A stretch of DNA of 64,000 bases, taken from assembly GCF_900115635.1 (NCBI RefSeq), contig NZ_FOXE01000003.1, forward strand, positions 62,001 to 126,000. Direction: 5' to 3'. Position numbers and translations under genes: made by a program. Below the pieces are notes generated by a model. The model saw only the letters and a program-made list of their open reading frames with translations, searched no databases and was not told the origin of the DNA. The DNA is from Oscillibacter sp. PC13. Lineage in GTDB: Bacteria > Bacillota > Clostridia > Oscillospirales > Oscillospiraceae. This document shows, in pieces, positions 24,838-33,098 of the stretch; within the stretch, counting starts at the first letter, position 1; each line of letters starts with the position of its first letter.

Positions 24838-26535
24838 ATGGCAGAGGATATGAAACAGATGCAGGAGGAAGCACCGGAGAGCCGGAACTTCATCCATGCT
24901 TTTATTGAAGAGGACATCGCGCCTGGCGGACAGTATGAGGGAATGACAGTTCACACCCGGTTTCCGCCGGAGCCCAATGGATATCTGCACATCGGCCACT
25001 GCAAGGCGCTGACCATTGACTTTGGTACTGCCGAAAAGTATCATGGCCTGTGCAACCTGCGGATGGACGACACCAATCCCACCAAAGAGGATGAGGAGTA
25101 CGTAGAGGCCATCAAAGAGGACATCCACTGGCTGGGCTTTGACTGGGGCGACCGCTTTTTCTACGGTTCCGACTATTTTGAAGAGGACTATCGCCAAGCG
25201 GTTGGACTCATCAAAAAGGGGCTGGCCTATGTGTGCCAACTCTCTCCGGAGGAATTCCGGGCCCACCGGGGCGACATCGGTGTGCCGGCTACCTCTCCTT
25301 ATCGGGACCGCCCGATGGAGGAGAGTTTGGATCTCTTTGCCCGGATGCGCGCAGGGGAATTCCCGAATGGCGCCATGACCCTTCGGGCGAAGATCGATCT
25401 CGCCAGCGGAAACTTCAACATGCGGGATCCGGTTATCTACCGCATCAACCACATGCGTCATCACCGCCAGGGGGACAAGTGGTGTATCTATCCGATGTAT
25501 GACTTTGCCCACCCCATCCAAGATGCGCTGGAGGGGGTGACCCACAGCCTTTGTTCTCTGGAGTTCGAGGCACACCGCCCGCTGTACAACTGGGTGATTG
25601 AACATTGCGATTTGCCCAGCAAGCCCAGACAGATTGAGTTTGCCCGCCTTGGCATTGACCATACGGTAATGAGCAAGCGGAAGCTTCGGGCCTTGGTGGA
25701 GGATGGGAAGGTATCCGGCTGGGACGATCCGCGGATGCCGACGCTCTGCGGCCTGCGCCGGCGCGGCTATACGCCGAAGTCCATACGCAACTTCTGCGAC
25801 CGCATCGGTGTTGCAAAGTCTACCAACGTGGTGGAGTACGGCTTTTTGGAGCACTGCCTGCGGGAGGATTTGAACGAGACGGCCCAGCGTGTTATGGCGG
25901 TTCTGCGGCCTGTCAAGCTGACTATCACCAATTATCCGGAGGACAAGCACGAGACCGTCAGCGTGGAAAATAATCCCTTGGATCCGGATGCTGGAATCCG
26001 GGAGGTGACGTTCTCCCGCCATCTCTATATTGAGGCAGACGATTTCATGGAGGTACCTGTGCCCAAGTATAAGCGCTTGTACCCGGGGGGACCGGAGTGC
26101 CGTCTGAAGGGCGCTTATCTGATTACCTGCACGGGATGTGCGAAGGATGACGACGGTAATGTGGTGGAGATTTTGGCAGAGTACGATCCCGACAGTCGCG
26201 GCGGCGATCCCGCTGACGGGCGGAAGGTGAAAGGGGCTACCATTCACTGGGTGGATGCGGCCACAGCCGCAGACGCCGAGGTGCGCCTGTATGATAACCT
26301 GTTCTCCGACGCAGCACCTGACGCTGCTGATAAAAACTTTTTAGACTGCCTGAATCCGGCTTCTTTGGAGATACTCACCGGCTGCAAGGTGGAGGCAGGC
26401 CTGCAGAATGCTGTTGCGCCTTCCAGTTTCCAGTTCATGCGCCTAGGCTACTTTTGCCTGGACAGCAAAGACTCAAAACCCGGCCATCTGGTGTTCAACC
26501 GCAGCGTTAGCCTGAAGGACAGCTTTAAAAAGTAG
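24838..26535 (+). CDS. glnS: Glutamine--tRNA ligase
   Basis: 565 residues, ATG 11 bases behind AGGAGG. Class I HIGH motif at residues 51-54 (PEPNGYLHIGHCKA). The KMSKS equivalent is MSKRK beginning at residue 278. NLRMDDTNPTKE and YPMYDFAHPIQDALEGVTHSLCSLEF are GlnRS-specific. Two beta-barrel anticodon-binding domains occupy the C-terminal half. GlnRS is uncommon in Firmicutes, most of which use GatCAB; its presence is a marker of certain Clostridia and is thought to reflect ancient transfer. Confidence 0.97.
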   Translation: MAEDMKQMQEEAPESRNFIHAFIEEDIAPGGQYEGMTVHTRFPPEPNGYLHIGHCKALTIDFGTAEKYHGLCNLRMDDTNPTKEDEEYVEAIKEDIHWLGFDWGDRFFYGSDYFEEDYRQAVGLIKKGLAYVCQLSPEEFRAHRGDIGVPATSPYRDRPMEESLDLFARMRAGEFPNGAMTLRAKIDLASGNFNMRDPVIYRINHMRHHRQGDKWCIYPMYDFAHPIQDALEGVTHSLCSLEFEAHRPLYNWVIEHCDLPSKPRQIEFARLGIDHTVMSKRKLRALVEDGKVSGWDDPRMPTLCGLRRRGYTPKSIRNFCDRIGVAKSTNVVEYGFLEHCLREDLNETAQRVMAVLRPVKLTITNYPEDKHETVSVENNPLDPDAGIREVTFSRHLYIEADDFMEVPVPKYKRLYPGGPECRLKGAYLITCTGCAKDDDGNVVEILAEYDPDSRGGDPADGRKVKGATIHWVDAATAADAEVRLYDNLFSDAAPDAADKNFLDCLNPASLEILTGCKVEAGLQNAVAPSSFQFMRLGYFCLDSKDSKPGHLVFNRSVSLKDSFKK

Positions 26536-26564
26536 GGCAGCTTGCTGCGACTGGTCAAAAAAGG

Positions 26565-26606
26565 AACTCCCGACAGAGACAAAAACAGTCTCTGTCGGGA
26601 GTTTTC
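26565..26606 (+). terminator. Intrinsic terminator after glnS
   Basis: A 16-base perfect stem (26565-26580 with 26588-26603), seven-base A-rich loop and TTTT. The next 140 bases up to the convergent thioesterase show no gene or recognisable element. Confidence 0.92.
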
Positions 26607-26745
26607 ATTTTGATGTGTTCATCTGCCGCCCTAATAAGCGGAGACTTACCTTACGCATGAAACACATCGTGCTTTTAGCGCATATTCATCGTTTATCGGG
26701 CTGCACCGCCAGAATCCGCAGGAAGCCGCGCCTGGTGCTCTGCTG

Positions 26746-27156
26746 TTACAGCTCGATTTTTTTGCCCAGATTATAAAGGGTAAAGGTTCCTGTCCCAATC
26801 AGGATATCCTCCTGGTTGGTGATGCGCACGTCAAAAACCGCCAGCGTGCGTCCGGGCTTGACCTCCCGGGCCTCGGCGGTAAGAAGATCACCGGTTTTGG
26901 CGCTGCGGAGAAAATTATAGCTGCAATTGACCGTCACGGCATAGTAGCCGTGCGAGGCCATGGCAGAACCAGCAGCCGTATCCGCCACGGAGAAGTACAC
27001 GCCGCCGTGGGGGACTCCCACCGGATTGAGATCCTCCGGCCCAAGTGCCTTTGTGACGCGCGCATATCCGGGACGGATTTCCTCTACCTGAATTCCAAGC
27101 CGCTTGCCGAAGGGGTTTTGAGAATTGCGGGTATGGGTAAGTTCTTTGTATTCCAT
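26746..27156 (-). CDS. PaaI-family hotdog-fold thioesterase
   Basis: 136 residues from the ATG behind AAGGAG. Hotdog signature: NPVGVPHGGVYFSVADTAAGSAMASHG (residues ~55-81) with the conserved HGG and Asp. It is followed by NCSYNFLRSAKTGDLLTAEAREVKPGRTLAVFDVRI. Such enzymes hydrolyse aryl- or acyl-CoA thioesters. The N-terminal extension available upstream in frame has no ribosome site. Single gene with its own promoter. Confidence 0.92.
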   Translation of the reverse strand: MEYKELTHTRNSQNPFGKRLGIQVEEIRPGYARVTKALGPEDLNPVGVPHGGVYFSVADTAAGSAMASHGYYAVTVNCSYNFLRSAKTGDLLTAEAREVKPGRTLAVFDVRITNQEDILIGTGTFTLYNLGKKIEL

Positions 27157-27189
27157 CAAAAAAGACTCCTTTTGTTGCGTTTCCAAGCC

Positions 27190-27218
27190 ATGGTAGCACA
27201 GAAATAAGAAGGCGTCAA
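27190..27218 (-). promoter_or_regulatory. SigA promoter for the thioesterase
   Basis: On the minus strand TTGACG, 17-base spacer, TACCAT, placed about 34 bases before the start codon. Confidence 0.6.
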
Positions 27219-27296
27219 TTTTTTCGGAGAATAGAAGCGGACTTTCTAAAAGAAGCGGAGTGGATCCATTATGATATGTGCTCTGCCGCAGGCAAG

Positions 27297-27325
27297 GGGA
27301 GCGGTCCTTAGGCAGGACCGCTCCC
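27297..27325 (-). terminator. Hairpin directly after sigG
   Basis: An 11-base perfect stem (GGGAGCGGTCC with GGACCGCTCCC) abutting the sigG stop. The U-run is only CCTTG on the minus strand, so it is a weak or factor-assisted terminator. Confidence 0.55.
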
Positions 27326-28096
27326 TCAAATGTTTTTCTTGATGGTGTTGATTGCGCCTTTTTCCAGCCGGGATACCTGGGCCTGGGAGATTCCAACCTC
27401 TGCAGAAACCTCCATCTGCGTTTTGCCCTCGTAAAACCGCAGAGATAAAATCTTCCGCTCCCTTGGATCCAAGCGCTTCAGCGCCTCCTTCAGCGCAATT
27501 CTGTCCGTCCAGTCCTCATCCGTATTCTTGGTGTCCCGGACCTGATCCATGACACAGATGGCATCGCCGCCGTCAGAGTATACCGGCTCGTACAAAGACA
27601 CCGGATCCACAATGGCGTCCATGGCGAACACAACCTCCTCCCGGGGGATGTCCAATTCCTTAGCGATCTGCTCCACAGTTGGTTCCCGCTGGTTTTCTGC
27701 AATCAGACGGTCCCGGACCTGCAGAACCCGGTAGGCTGTATCCCGCATGCTGCGTGATACTCGAATAGCGCTGTTGTCACGGAGGTAGCGCCGGATCTCT
27801 CCGATGATCATCGGAACTCCGTAGGTTGAAAAACGGACCGGCTGGTTGATATCAAAATTGTCAATGGCCTTGATAAGACCAACACAGCCCACCTGAAACA
27901 AATCGTCTACATTTTCGCCGCGACTGGCGAACCGCTGAATGACAGACAGTACTAACCGCAAATTTCCCTCAATCAGTTGGCGGCGTGCCTCTTGATCGCC
28001 TTCTTTTGTGCGGCGCAGCAAAGCCATGGTCTCGTCATTTTTCAGCACCTTGAGCTTTGCGGTATTGACTCCTGCGATCTCGACTTTCCCCTGCAT
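27326..28096 (-). CDS. sigG: RNA polymerase sporulation sigma factor SigG
   Basis: 256 residues from ATG at 28096, with GAGGGGG eight bases upstream. Opens KVEIAGVNTAKLKVLKN, specific to SigG (compare KVEICGVDTSKLPVL in Bacillus). Region 2: NLRLVLSVIQRFASRGENVDDLFQVGCVGLIKAIDNFD; region 2.4/3: RFSTYGVPMIIGEIRRYLRDN; region 4 ends GKTQMEVSAEVGISQAQVSRLEKGA. It directs late forespore transcription. The usual upstream neighbours spoIIGA and sigE are absent here. A SigF-type promoter precedes it. Confidence 0.97.
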   Translation of the reverse strand: MQGKVEIAGVNTAKLKVLKNDETMALLRRTKEGDQEARRQLIEGNLRLVLSVIQRFASRGENVDDLFQVGCVGLIKAIDNFDINQPVRFSTYGVPMIIGEIRRYLRDNSAIRVSRSMRDTAYRVLQVRDRLIAENQREPTVEQIAKELDIPREEVVFAMDAIVDPVSLYEPVYSDGGDAICVMDQVRDTKNTDEDWTDRIALKEALKRLDPRERKILSLRFYEGKTQMEVSAEVGISQAQVSRLEKGAINTIKKNI

Positions 28097-28133
28097 AAAA
28101 GCCGCCCCCTCAACCACTTGTAGCTTCTGGAAT

Positions 28134-28163
28134 CAGTATTGCCTGAGGGGATTTTTCCTATAC
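28134..28163 (-). promoter_or_regulatory. SigF-type promoter of sigG
   Basis: On the minus strand: GTATA, 15-base spacer, GGCAATACTG, which meets the SigF consensus GYATA / GGNNANANTR at every fixed position. Transcription would begin about 30 bases before the sigG start codon. Confidence 0.8.
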
Positions 28164-28388
28164 TGGAAGCTTTTGTCGCTTTGTGGACAGTGATGTAACC
28201 TTTTGCGGCCAGCCCATCAAATCCAAAGCTGGCATATTGGAAAAACGATGAAAAGTCTGGGGCATTCTGTCCATCTTGCTCAAAGCACCATACCAAGATG
28301 CTCTCCGGCATGCTGACGCTGCTTTTCTGGTGGACGGAGTATAGGACAGCCCTCTTTTTGCATAGCCTGCTGATAAGGGGTGAGTGCT

Positions 28389-28673
28389 ATGCAGTGCAGG
28401 ATAAAGGATTTGCGGTGCAAAGAGGTTATCAATATTTGTGACGGCTGCCGTTTGGGCTATGTGGGAGATGTGGATGTCCGGGTGCCGGAAGGGCAGGTGA
28501 TTGCCATTGTGGTGTTTGGCCCCTGTCGCTTTTTTGGACTGTTTGGCAGGGGAGAGGAGTTTTATATCCCCTGGGACTGTATTCAGCGAATCGGGGATGA
28601 CATCATCCTCATCGACAAACCATTCCAGCACCGGGATCCAAACCTGGAGAGAAAGCGTCGGCGCAAGTACTAA
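28389..28673 (+). CDS. ylmC: YlmC/YmxH family sporulation protein (PRC-barrel)
   Basis: 94 residues from the ATG six bases behind GGGGTGA; a GTG nine bases earlier is within the ribosome site. The PRC-barrel is clear: IKDLRCKEVINICDGCRLGYVGDVDV then FGLFGRGEEFYIPWDCIQRIGDDIILI. The C-terminus is basic (LERKRRRKY). Small YlmC/YmxH proteins are conserved among spore formers, with unclear biochemical role. It sits between sigG (divergent) and a LUD gene (convergent). Confidence 0.92.
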   Translation: MQCRIKDLRCKEVINICDGCRLGYVGDVDVRVPEGQVIAIVVFGPCRFFGLFGRGEEFYIPWDCIQRIGDDIILIDKPFQHRDPNLERKRRRKY

Positions 28674-28675
28674 AA

Positions 28676-28708
28676 AAACAGGCTCACAGCAAAGCTGTGA
28701 GCCTGTTT
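28676..28708. terminator. Bidirectional terminator between ylmC and the LUD gene
   Basis: A 15-base perfect stem (28676-28690 with 28694-28708), A-rich on one flank and T-rich on the other, with only a three-base loop. Confidence 0.88.
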
Positions 28709-28719
28709 CATGAAAAAAA

Positions 28720-29334
28720 TCAGAACCCGAGATCCTCGTCGATGAAAAGAATTTCCGTTTCCATATGGTTCATCTTCCGCAGCTGAATCAAGAGCCCGTT
28801 GCAGATCCGGTCCGGGCTGGAGCAATCGTAGCACCGGTCCCCCTTCATGGCACAAGGGGTTTTCAGCTTCAAACGGTTGGCGTTTTGGGGAGCGGCGACA
28901 TTTCTAACGCGCCAGACGGCCTGCTCCAGAGTCGGAGCCAGTTTGTTCCGGCCAATCAGATAAAAGACCTTTTGATGCCCAAAAAGAGATCCTGCCACAC
29001 GGTTTCCGGTTCCGTCCAGGTTGACCAAAATGCCATCCGCCGTCAAAGCGTTGACAGAGGTAAAAAAGTACTCGGCCGTCAGCGCATCCCTGGCGGTTTC
29101 CCAAAATGTTTTTCCAACGCATAAATGCTTGGGATCGATGACGGTGTTCTTTACGGAGAGAATTTCATAGAGCCGCATTTGAGAAATGGTTTCAGAATCA
29201 CCGAATCCGATGCAAGCGCCGCAGAAAAGCCCCTCCACATAGCGGGCAGCATCTTCCTTGCAGGCAAAGCAAGAGACGGTATATCCCTTTTTTTCCATGG
29301 CTGCGGCCGTGCGGGAAAAATCCAAAAAAATCAC
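28720..29334 (-). CDS. LUD-domain protein (lactate-utilisation LutC-like, DUF162)
   Basis: 204 residues from GTG; a TTG three codons in, eight bases after GAAG, is an equally plausible start. LUD features: GFGDSETISQMRL, FFTSVNALTADGILVNLDGTGNRVAGSLFGHQKVFYLIGRNK and a late Cys pair region (CAMKGDRCYDC). Stand-alone LUD proteins are common in Clostridia and not tied to lutAB. Function unknown; possibly nucleotide or sugar-phosphate isomerase-like. Monocistronic. Confidence 0.85.
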   Translation of the reverse strand: MIFLDFSRTAAAMEKKGYTVSCFACKEDAARYVEGLFCGACIGFGDSETISQMRLYEILSVKNTVIDPKHLCVGKTFWETARDALTAEYFFTSVNALTADGILVNLDGTGNRVAGSLFGHQKVFYLIGRNKLAPTLEQAVWRVRNVAAPQNANRLKLKTPCAMKGDRCYDCSSPDRICNGLLIQLRKMNHMETEILFIDEDLGF

Positions 29335-29453
29335 TTCTTTTCAAATGTGCAGAAAGAATATATCGCTTTCCAGTATCCAGTATAAGGAAAGTCTGCGGTG
29401 TTGTAAATATGAAAATAAAAAGGGGAAATATTCGGATATTTCGGAAAAAATAC

Positions 29454-29482
29454 TTGCATCAAAGCGATTACTATGATATTAT
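29454..29482 (+). promoter_or_regulatory. Likely SigA promoter for rpsB-tsf
   Basis: TTGCAT (29454-29459), 17-base spacer, TATTAT (29477-29482). This leaves a leader of about 108 bases before rpsB. Confidence 0.55.
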
Positions 29483-29493
29483 ATTTCAGCATT

Positions 29494-29539
29494 CCGCATA
29501 GCTGCGGACTTTCCTGTCTGTGCCCAAACCGGGTTGGCA
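29494..29539 (+). promoter_or_regulatory. rpsB leader with two small hairpins (candidate S2 autoregulatory leader)
   Basis: CCGCA/TGCGG (29494-29507) and TGCC-AA/TT-GGCA (29521-29539) can fold in the rpsB 5' leader. Ribosomal protein S2 leaders are known in Firmicutes, but I cannot align this to the family by eye. Confidence 0.35.
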
Positions 29540-29596
29540 GGAGGGGATGAACCAGCTAGAGGCAGAAACTAAATTTGATTTGGAGGAACTCAAACA

Positions 29597-30334
29597 ATGG
29601 CAAATTCTAACGTCGTATCTATGAAAGCTCTGCTGGAGGCAGGCGTCCACTTCGGTCACCAGACCCGCCGCTGGAACCCTAAGATGGCTCCTTATATTTA
29701 CACCGAGCGCAACGGCATTTATATTGTGGATCTGCAGAAGACCGTCCGCAAGCTGGAAGAGGCGTATAATTTTGTCCGTCAGCTCAGCGAGAGCGGCCAA
29801 TCCCTGCTGTTCGTGGGAACCAAGAAGCAGGCGCAGGAGGCCATCCGCGAGGAGGCAACCCGCTGCGGCCAGTACTTTGTCAACGCCCGGTGGCTGGGCG
29901 GCATGATGACCAATTTCAAGACCATGCGCACCCGTGTGGATCGTTTGAACCAGCTGAAAACCATGCAGGCCGACGGCACGTTTGACATGCTGCCCAAGAA
30001 GGAAGTCATGAAGCATCTGGGCGAGATTGAGAAGCTGGAGAAGTACTTGGGCGGCGTGAAGGACATGAAGAAGCTGCCCGGCGCCCTGTTCATTGTGGAT
30101 ACCCGCAAGGAGCGCAACGCCATCGCTGAGGCCCATAAGCTGGGTATTCCCGTGGTGGCCATTGCTGATACCAACTGCGATCCCGATGAGATCGATTATG
30201 TGATTCCTGGCAACGACGACGCCATCCGCGCCATCAAGCTGATCTCTTCCATCATGGCCAACGCCGTGCTGGAGGGCAAGCAGGGTGAGCAGACGGAGGA
30301 CGTTGCTGCTGAAAAGGCTGAGAATGCAGAGTAA
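29597..30334 (+). CDS. rpsB: 30S ribosomal protein S2
   Basis: 245 residues; GGAGGA nine bases before ATG. Family landmarks: [55 protein letters not shown] and [30 protein letters not shown]. Extended acidic C-terminus ([12 protein letters not shown]). Assembles on the small subunit head-body junction. Directly precedes tsf with a 64-base gap, the universal order. Confidence 0.98.
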   Translation: MANSNVVSMKALLEAGVHFGHQTRRWNPKMAPYIYTERNGIYIVDLQKTVRKLEEAYNFVRQLSESGQSLLFVGTKKQAQEAIREEATRCGQYFVNARWLGGMMTNFKTMRTRVDRLNQLKTMQADGTFDMLPKKEVMKHLGEIEKLEKYLGGVKDMKKLPGALFIVDTRKERNAIAEAHKLGIPVVAIADTNCDPDEIDYVIPGNDDAIRAIKLISSIMANAVLEGKQGEQTEDVAAEKAENAE

Positions 30335-30398
30335 TCGTTAGAGATCCGATGGGGAGCGCTCAGGCGCTCTGATACAACTGATATTGGAGGATACAAAA

Positions 30399-31316
30399 AT
30401 GGCTTTTACAGCTGCTGATGTAAAGAATCTGCGCGAAATGACCGGCGTTGGCATGATGGACTGCAAGAAGGCACTGACCGCTTCTGACGGCGATATGGAC
30501 AAGGCTGTCGAATGGCTGCGCGAGAAGGGCATGGCCGCTTCTGCCAAGAAGGCTGGCCGTATTGCTGCCGAGGGCATGGCCCTTGCAACTGTCGTGAACG
30601 GCGTGGGCGTTGTGGTCGAGGTGAATGCCGAGACCGACTTCGTCGGCAAGAATGAGAAGTTTGTGAACTTTGTCAAAGGTGTGGCCGCTACTGTGGCCAA
30701 GGAAAACCCTGCGGACATGGATGCGCTGATGGAGTGCAAGTACGATGGGACGGATCTGACCGTCACCCAGCAGCAGCAGGAGATGGTTCTGGTGATCGGC
30801 GAAAACATCAAGGTTCGCCGCTTTGCCCGTTTTGAGGGCGGTGTGTCTGTACCCTATGTCCATGCCGGCGGCAAGATTGGCGTTCTGGTAAATCTGAATA
30901 CGGATCTGCCTGCTGAGAAGGTTGAGGAGATTGGCAAGGACGTGGCCATGCAGATTGCCGCTCTGAATCCCCGTTTCTGGGACAAGAGCCAGGTTACCCA
31001 GGACGTTCTGGATGAAGAGAAGAAGATCATGATGGTCCAGATGGCCAACGATCCCAAGATGGCATCCAAGCCCGAGGCTGTGCGCGAGAAAATTGTCATG
31101 GGTAAGCTGAACAAGTTCTATGTGGAAAACTGCCTGCTGCAGCAGGAGTTTGTGAAGGACAACACAATGTCCATTGAGAAGTATATCGCTTCTGCTGCCA
31201 AGGCACTGGGCGGTACGGTTACCTTCAAGGATGCCGTCCGCTTTGAAAAGGGCGAGGGCATTGAAAAGAAGCAGGAAAACTTTGCTGCGGAGATTGCCTC
31301 CATGGTGAAGGGCTGA
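30399..31316 (+). CDS. tsf: Elongation factor Ts
   Basis: 305 residues from ATG eight bases behind GGAGG. TDVGMMDCKKAL-type TGVGMMDCKKALT opening and the UBA-like N-terminus, VEVNAETDFVGKNEKF, and VTQDVLDEEKKI are diagnostic. It exchanges GDP for GTP on EF-Tu. A strong terminator follows, and frr/pyrH are not linked here. Confidence 0.98.
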   Translation: MAFTAADVKNLREMTGVGMMDCKKALTASDGDMDKAVEWLREKGMAASAKKAGRIAAEGMALATVVNGVGVVVEVNAETDFVGKNEKFVNFVKGVAATVAKENPADMDALMECKYDGTDLTVTQQQQEMVLVIGENIKVRRFARFEGGVSVPYVHAGGKIGVLVNLNTDLPAEKVEEIGKDVAMQIAALNPRFWDKSQVTQDVLDEEKKIMMVQMANDPKMASKPEAVREKIVMGKLNKFYVENCLLQQEFVKDNTMSIEKYIASAAKALGGTVTFKDAVRFEKGEGIEKKQENFAAEIASMVKG

Positions 31317-31334
31317 TTTCACTACTGCTGTGAA

Positions 31335-31364
31335 AGGGCAGGCGCGAAAGCGCCTGCCTTTTTT
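31335..31364 (+). terminator. Intrinsic terminator after tsf
   Basis: GGCAGGCGC-GAAA-GCGCCTGCC followed by six T residues; a textbook tetraloop terminator. Confidence 0.95.
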
Positions 31365-31432
31365 GGCCCCTTCATGAGAAGACGCCGCATTTCTTTGGCA
31401 GAACGGCCTGTTGAGATTTACAGATATTTTGG

Positions 31433-31461
31433 TTGTCGGGTGGCGCAGAATGCGTTATGAT
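31433..31461 (+). promoter_or_regulatory. SigA promoter for the AIM24 gene
   Basis: TTGTCG, 17-base spacer, TATGAT; 58 bases before the ATG. Confidence 0.7.
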
Positions 31462-31518
31462 AGAGAACAGAAGTCGCTGCCTGTTATGATGGACATTCAT
31501 TTTTTGAGGAGGACAAAT

Positions 31519-32292
31519 ATGTATCAGATTTCCAATTTTACCGATAATGATGATGTCAAGACACTGTCTCAGATGGGACCCTTTTCTGTCATTGAATATC
31601 AGCGTGATTTAAGCGTTACGCCTGGCTCTGCTGTGACAGCCTATTACTGCTCCCAGATGAACGTGAAAAAGCGGCAGCTGGTATGCGACCTGAGCCATGC
31701 ACAGGTTACCATCCAGGCTGGCGCGATGCAGTGGATGCTGGGCAATGTCAATGCCACCACCGGTATTAAGGGCGTGGGAGATTTGTTTGGAAAGGCGGTC
31801 CGGGGAAAGGCCACGGGGGAGTCTGCTATCAAGCCGGAGTATACCGGCGACGGCATTCTGGTCCTGGAGCCGACATACCGTCACCTCATTTTGATGGATG
31901 CTGCTGACTGGGGCGGTAGCGTTGTGTTGGACGACGGCCTGTTTTTGGCCTGTGATTCCAGGCTGAAGCACAAGGCAGTGATGCGGGAAAACTTTTCGTC
32001 CGCGGTGGCCGGTAGGGAGGGCTTATTTAATCTCAGCCTCAATGGCAGCGGTATTTTCTGCATTGAGTCCGAGTGCCCAAAGGAGGAATTGGTGGAGATT
32101 ACTCTGCAAAACGATGTGCTGAAGATTGATGGCAATTATGCAATTGCCTGGAGCGGCACACTGGACTTTACTGTAGAGAGATCCGGCAAGAGCCTGATTG
32201 GATCCGCCGCCTCCGGTGAGGGATTGGTGAATGTCTATCGCGGCACAGGCAAAGTGCTGATGATGCCGACTGCCAAGATGCCAAATATCTGA
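31519..32292 (+). CDS. AIM24 family protein
   Basis: 257 residues from ATG behind GAGGAGG. The core is an all-beta AIM24/TIGR00266-like domain: QLVCDLSHAQVTIQAGAMQWMLGN, then a Gly-rich GVGDLFGKAVRGKATGE segment, LEPTYRHLILMDA and FNLSLNGSGIFCIES. Bacterial members are of unknown function; the fold suggests a trimeric cytosolic scaffold. Monocistronic, between tsf and the M50 gene, with its own promoter and terminator. Confidence 0.85.
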   Translation: MYQISNFTDNDDVKTLSQMGPFSVIEYQRDLSVTPGSAVTAYYCSQMNVKKRQLVCDLSHAQVTIQAGAMQWMLGNVNATTGIKGVGDLFGKAVRGKATGESAIKPEYTGDGILVLEPTYRHLILMDAADWGGSVVLDDGLFLACDSRLKHKAVMRENFSSAVAGREGLFNLSLNGSGIFCIESECPKEELVEITLQNDVLKIDGNYAIAWSGTLDFTVERSGKSLIGSAASGEGLVNVYRGTGKVLMMPTAKMPNI

Positions 32293-32330
32293 CAGCTATC
32301 GATCTGACAACATTCGTTGGCCCGCTTTCC

Positions 32331-32360
32331 AATCCGCCCCCGATCCGCGGGGCGGATTTT
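32331..32360 (+). terminator. Intrinsic terminator after the AIM24 gene
   Basis: AATCCGCCCC pairs with GGGGCGGATT around an eight-base loop, followed by TTTT. Confidence 0.88.
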
Positions 32361-32362
32361 CC

Positions 32363-32391
32363 TTGTATTTAGTAGCGTGGAATGGTATAAT
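32363..32391 (+). promoter_or_regulatory. SigA promoter for the M50-scp-dacF operon
   Basis: TTGTAT (32363-32368), 17-base spacer, perfect TATAAT (32386-32391), 38 bases before the first ATG. Confidence 0.75.
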
Positions 32392-32428
32392 ACTTCTATA
32401 TTTTGGGGTATTTTGACTGGAGAGTGCC

Positions 32429-33088
32429 ATGCTGCATTATCTGCAAGAATTGGTTCATGCGTTGGATTTTGGTTCGATTGGAGACGCGGCGCTGCGGATG
32501 GCCGCCATCTTTTTATGCTTGACAATTCATGAAACCTGTCATGGTTTGGCGGCGCTGGCCTTGGGCGATCCAACGGCAAAGTCCATGCACCGCCTTTCCA
32601 TGAATCCACTGCGCCACATCGATTGGTTTGGCCTTTTCATGATGTTTGCGGCTGGCTTCGGCTGGGCAAAGCCGGTTCCTGTGGATCCCCGCTATTTCAA
32701 AAAGCCCAAGCAGGGAATGGCACTGACCGCTCTGGCTGGACCCATGTCCAATCTGCTGCTGGCAGTGCTGGCGCTGATGGCTGCCCGGCTTGTCTACTAT
32801 TATATGCCATACGGCGCCTGGACTTCTCCCGCAATCAATTTTTGCATGGAGACATCGGTTTTGTCAGTGGGATTGGGCTTGTTTAACCTGCTGCCGGTTC
32901 CGCCGCTGGATGGAAGCAAGGTGCTGGCGGTGCTGCTGCCGGACCGGGCGTATATGACGCTGATGCGCTATGAGCGGTACGGCATTTTTCTGCTGTTGCT
33001 GCTGTCTTTTTGGAACGTGGGCGGAAATTTGATTGGACATGCTGTTTTTACTGTGTGGTCGGGATTTTACAGCTTGGTTTTCATTTGA
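32429..33088 (+). CDS. Site-2 protease family (M50) membrane metalloprotease
   Basis: 219 residues, six or so membrane helices. The zinc motif is HETCH (TIHETCHGLAAL, residues ~35-46) and the third ligand motif is LDGSKV (PPLDGSKVLAVLL) near residue 156. The short YdiL/YwhC-type M50 form lacks a PDZ domain. In Clostridia such a gene precedes scpA. GGAGAG precedes the ATG. Physiological substrate unknown. Confidence 0.9.
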   Translation: MLHYLQELVHALDFGSIGDAALRMAAIFLCLTIHETCHGLAALALGDPTAKSMHRLSMNPLRHIDWFGLFMMFAAGFGWAKPVPVDPRYFKKPKQGMALTALAGPMSNLLLAVLALMAARLVYYYMPYGAWTSPAINFCMETSVLSVGLGLFNLLPVPPLDGSKVLAVLLPDRAYMTLMRYERYGIFLLLLLSFWNVGGNLIGHAVFTVWSGFYSLVFI

Positions 33089-33098
33089 GGTGATTGGA

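Noticed and set aside
24565-26247. A 560-codon minus-strand frame opposite glnS
   Set aside because: glnS matches along its whole length on the plus strand; the opposite frame has no family features.
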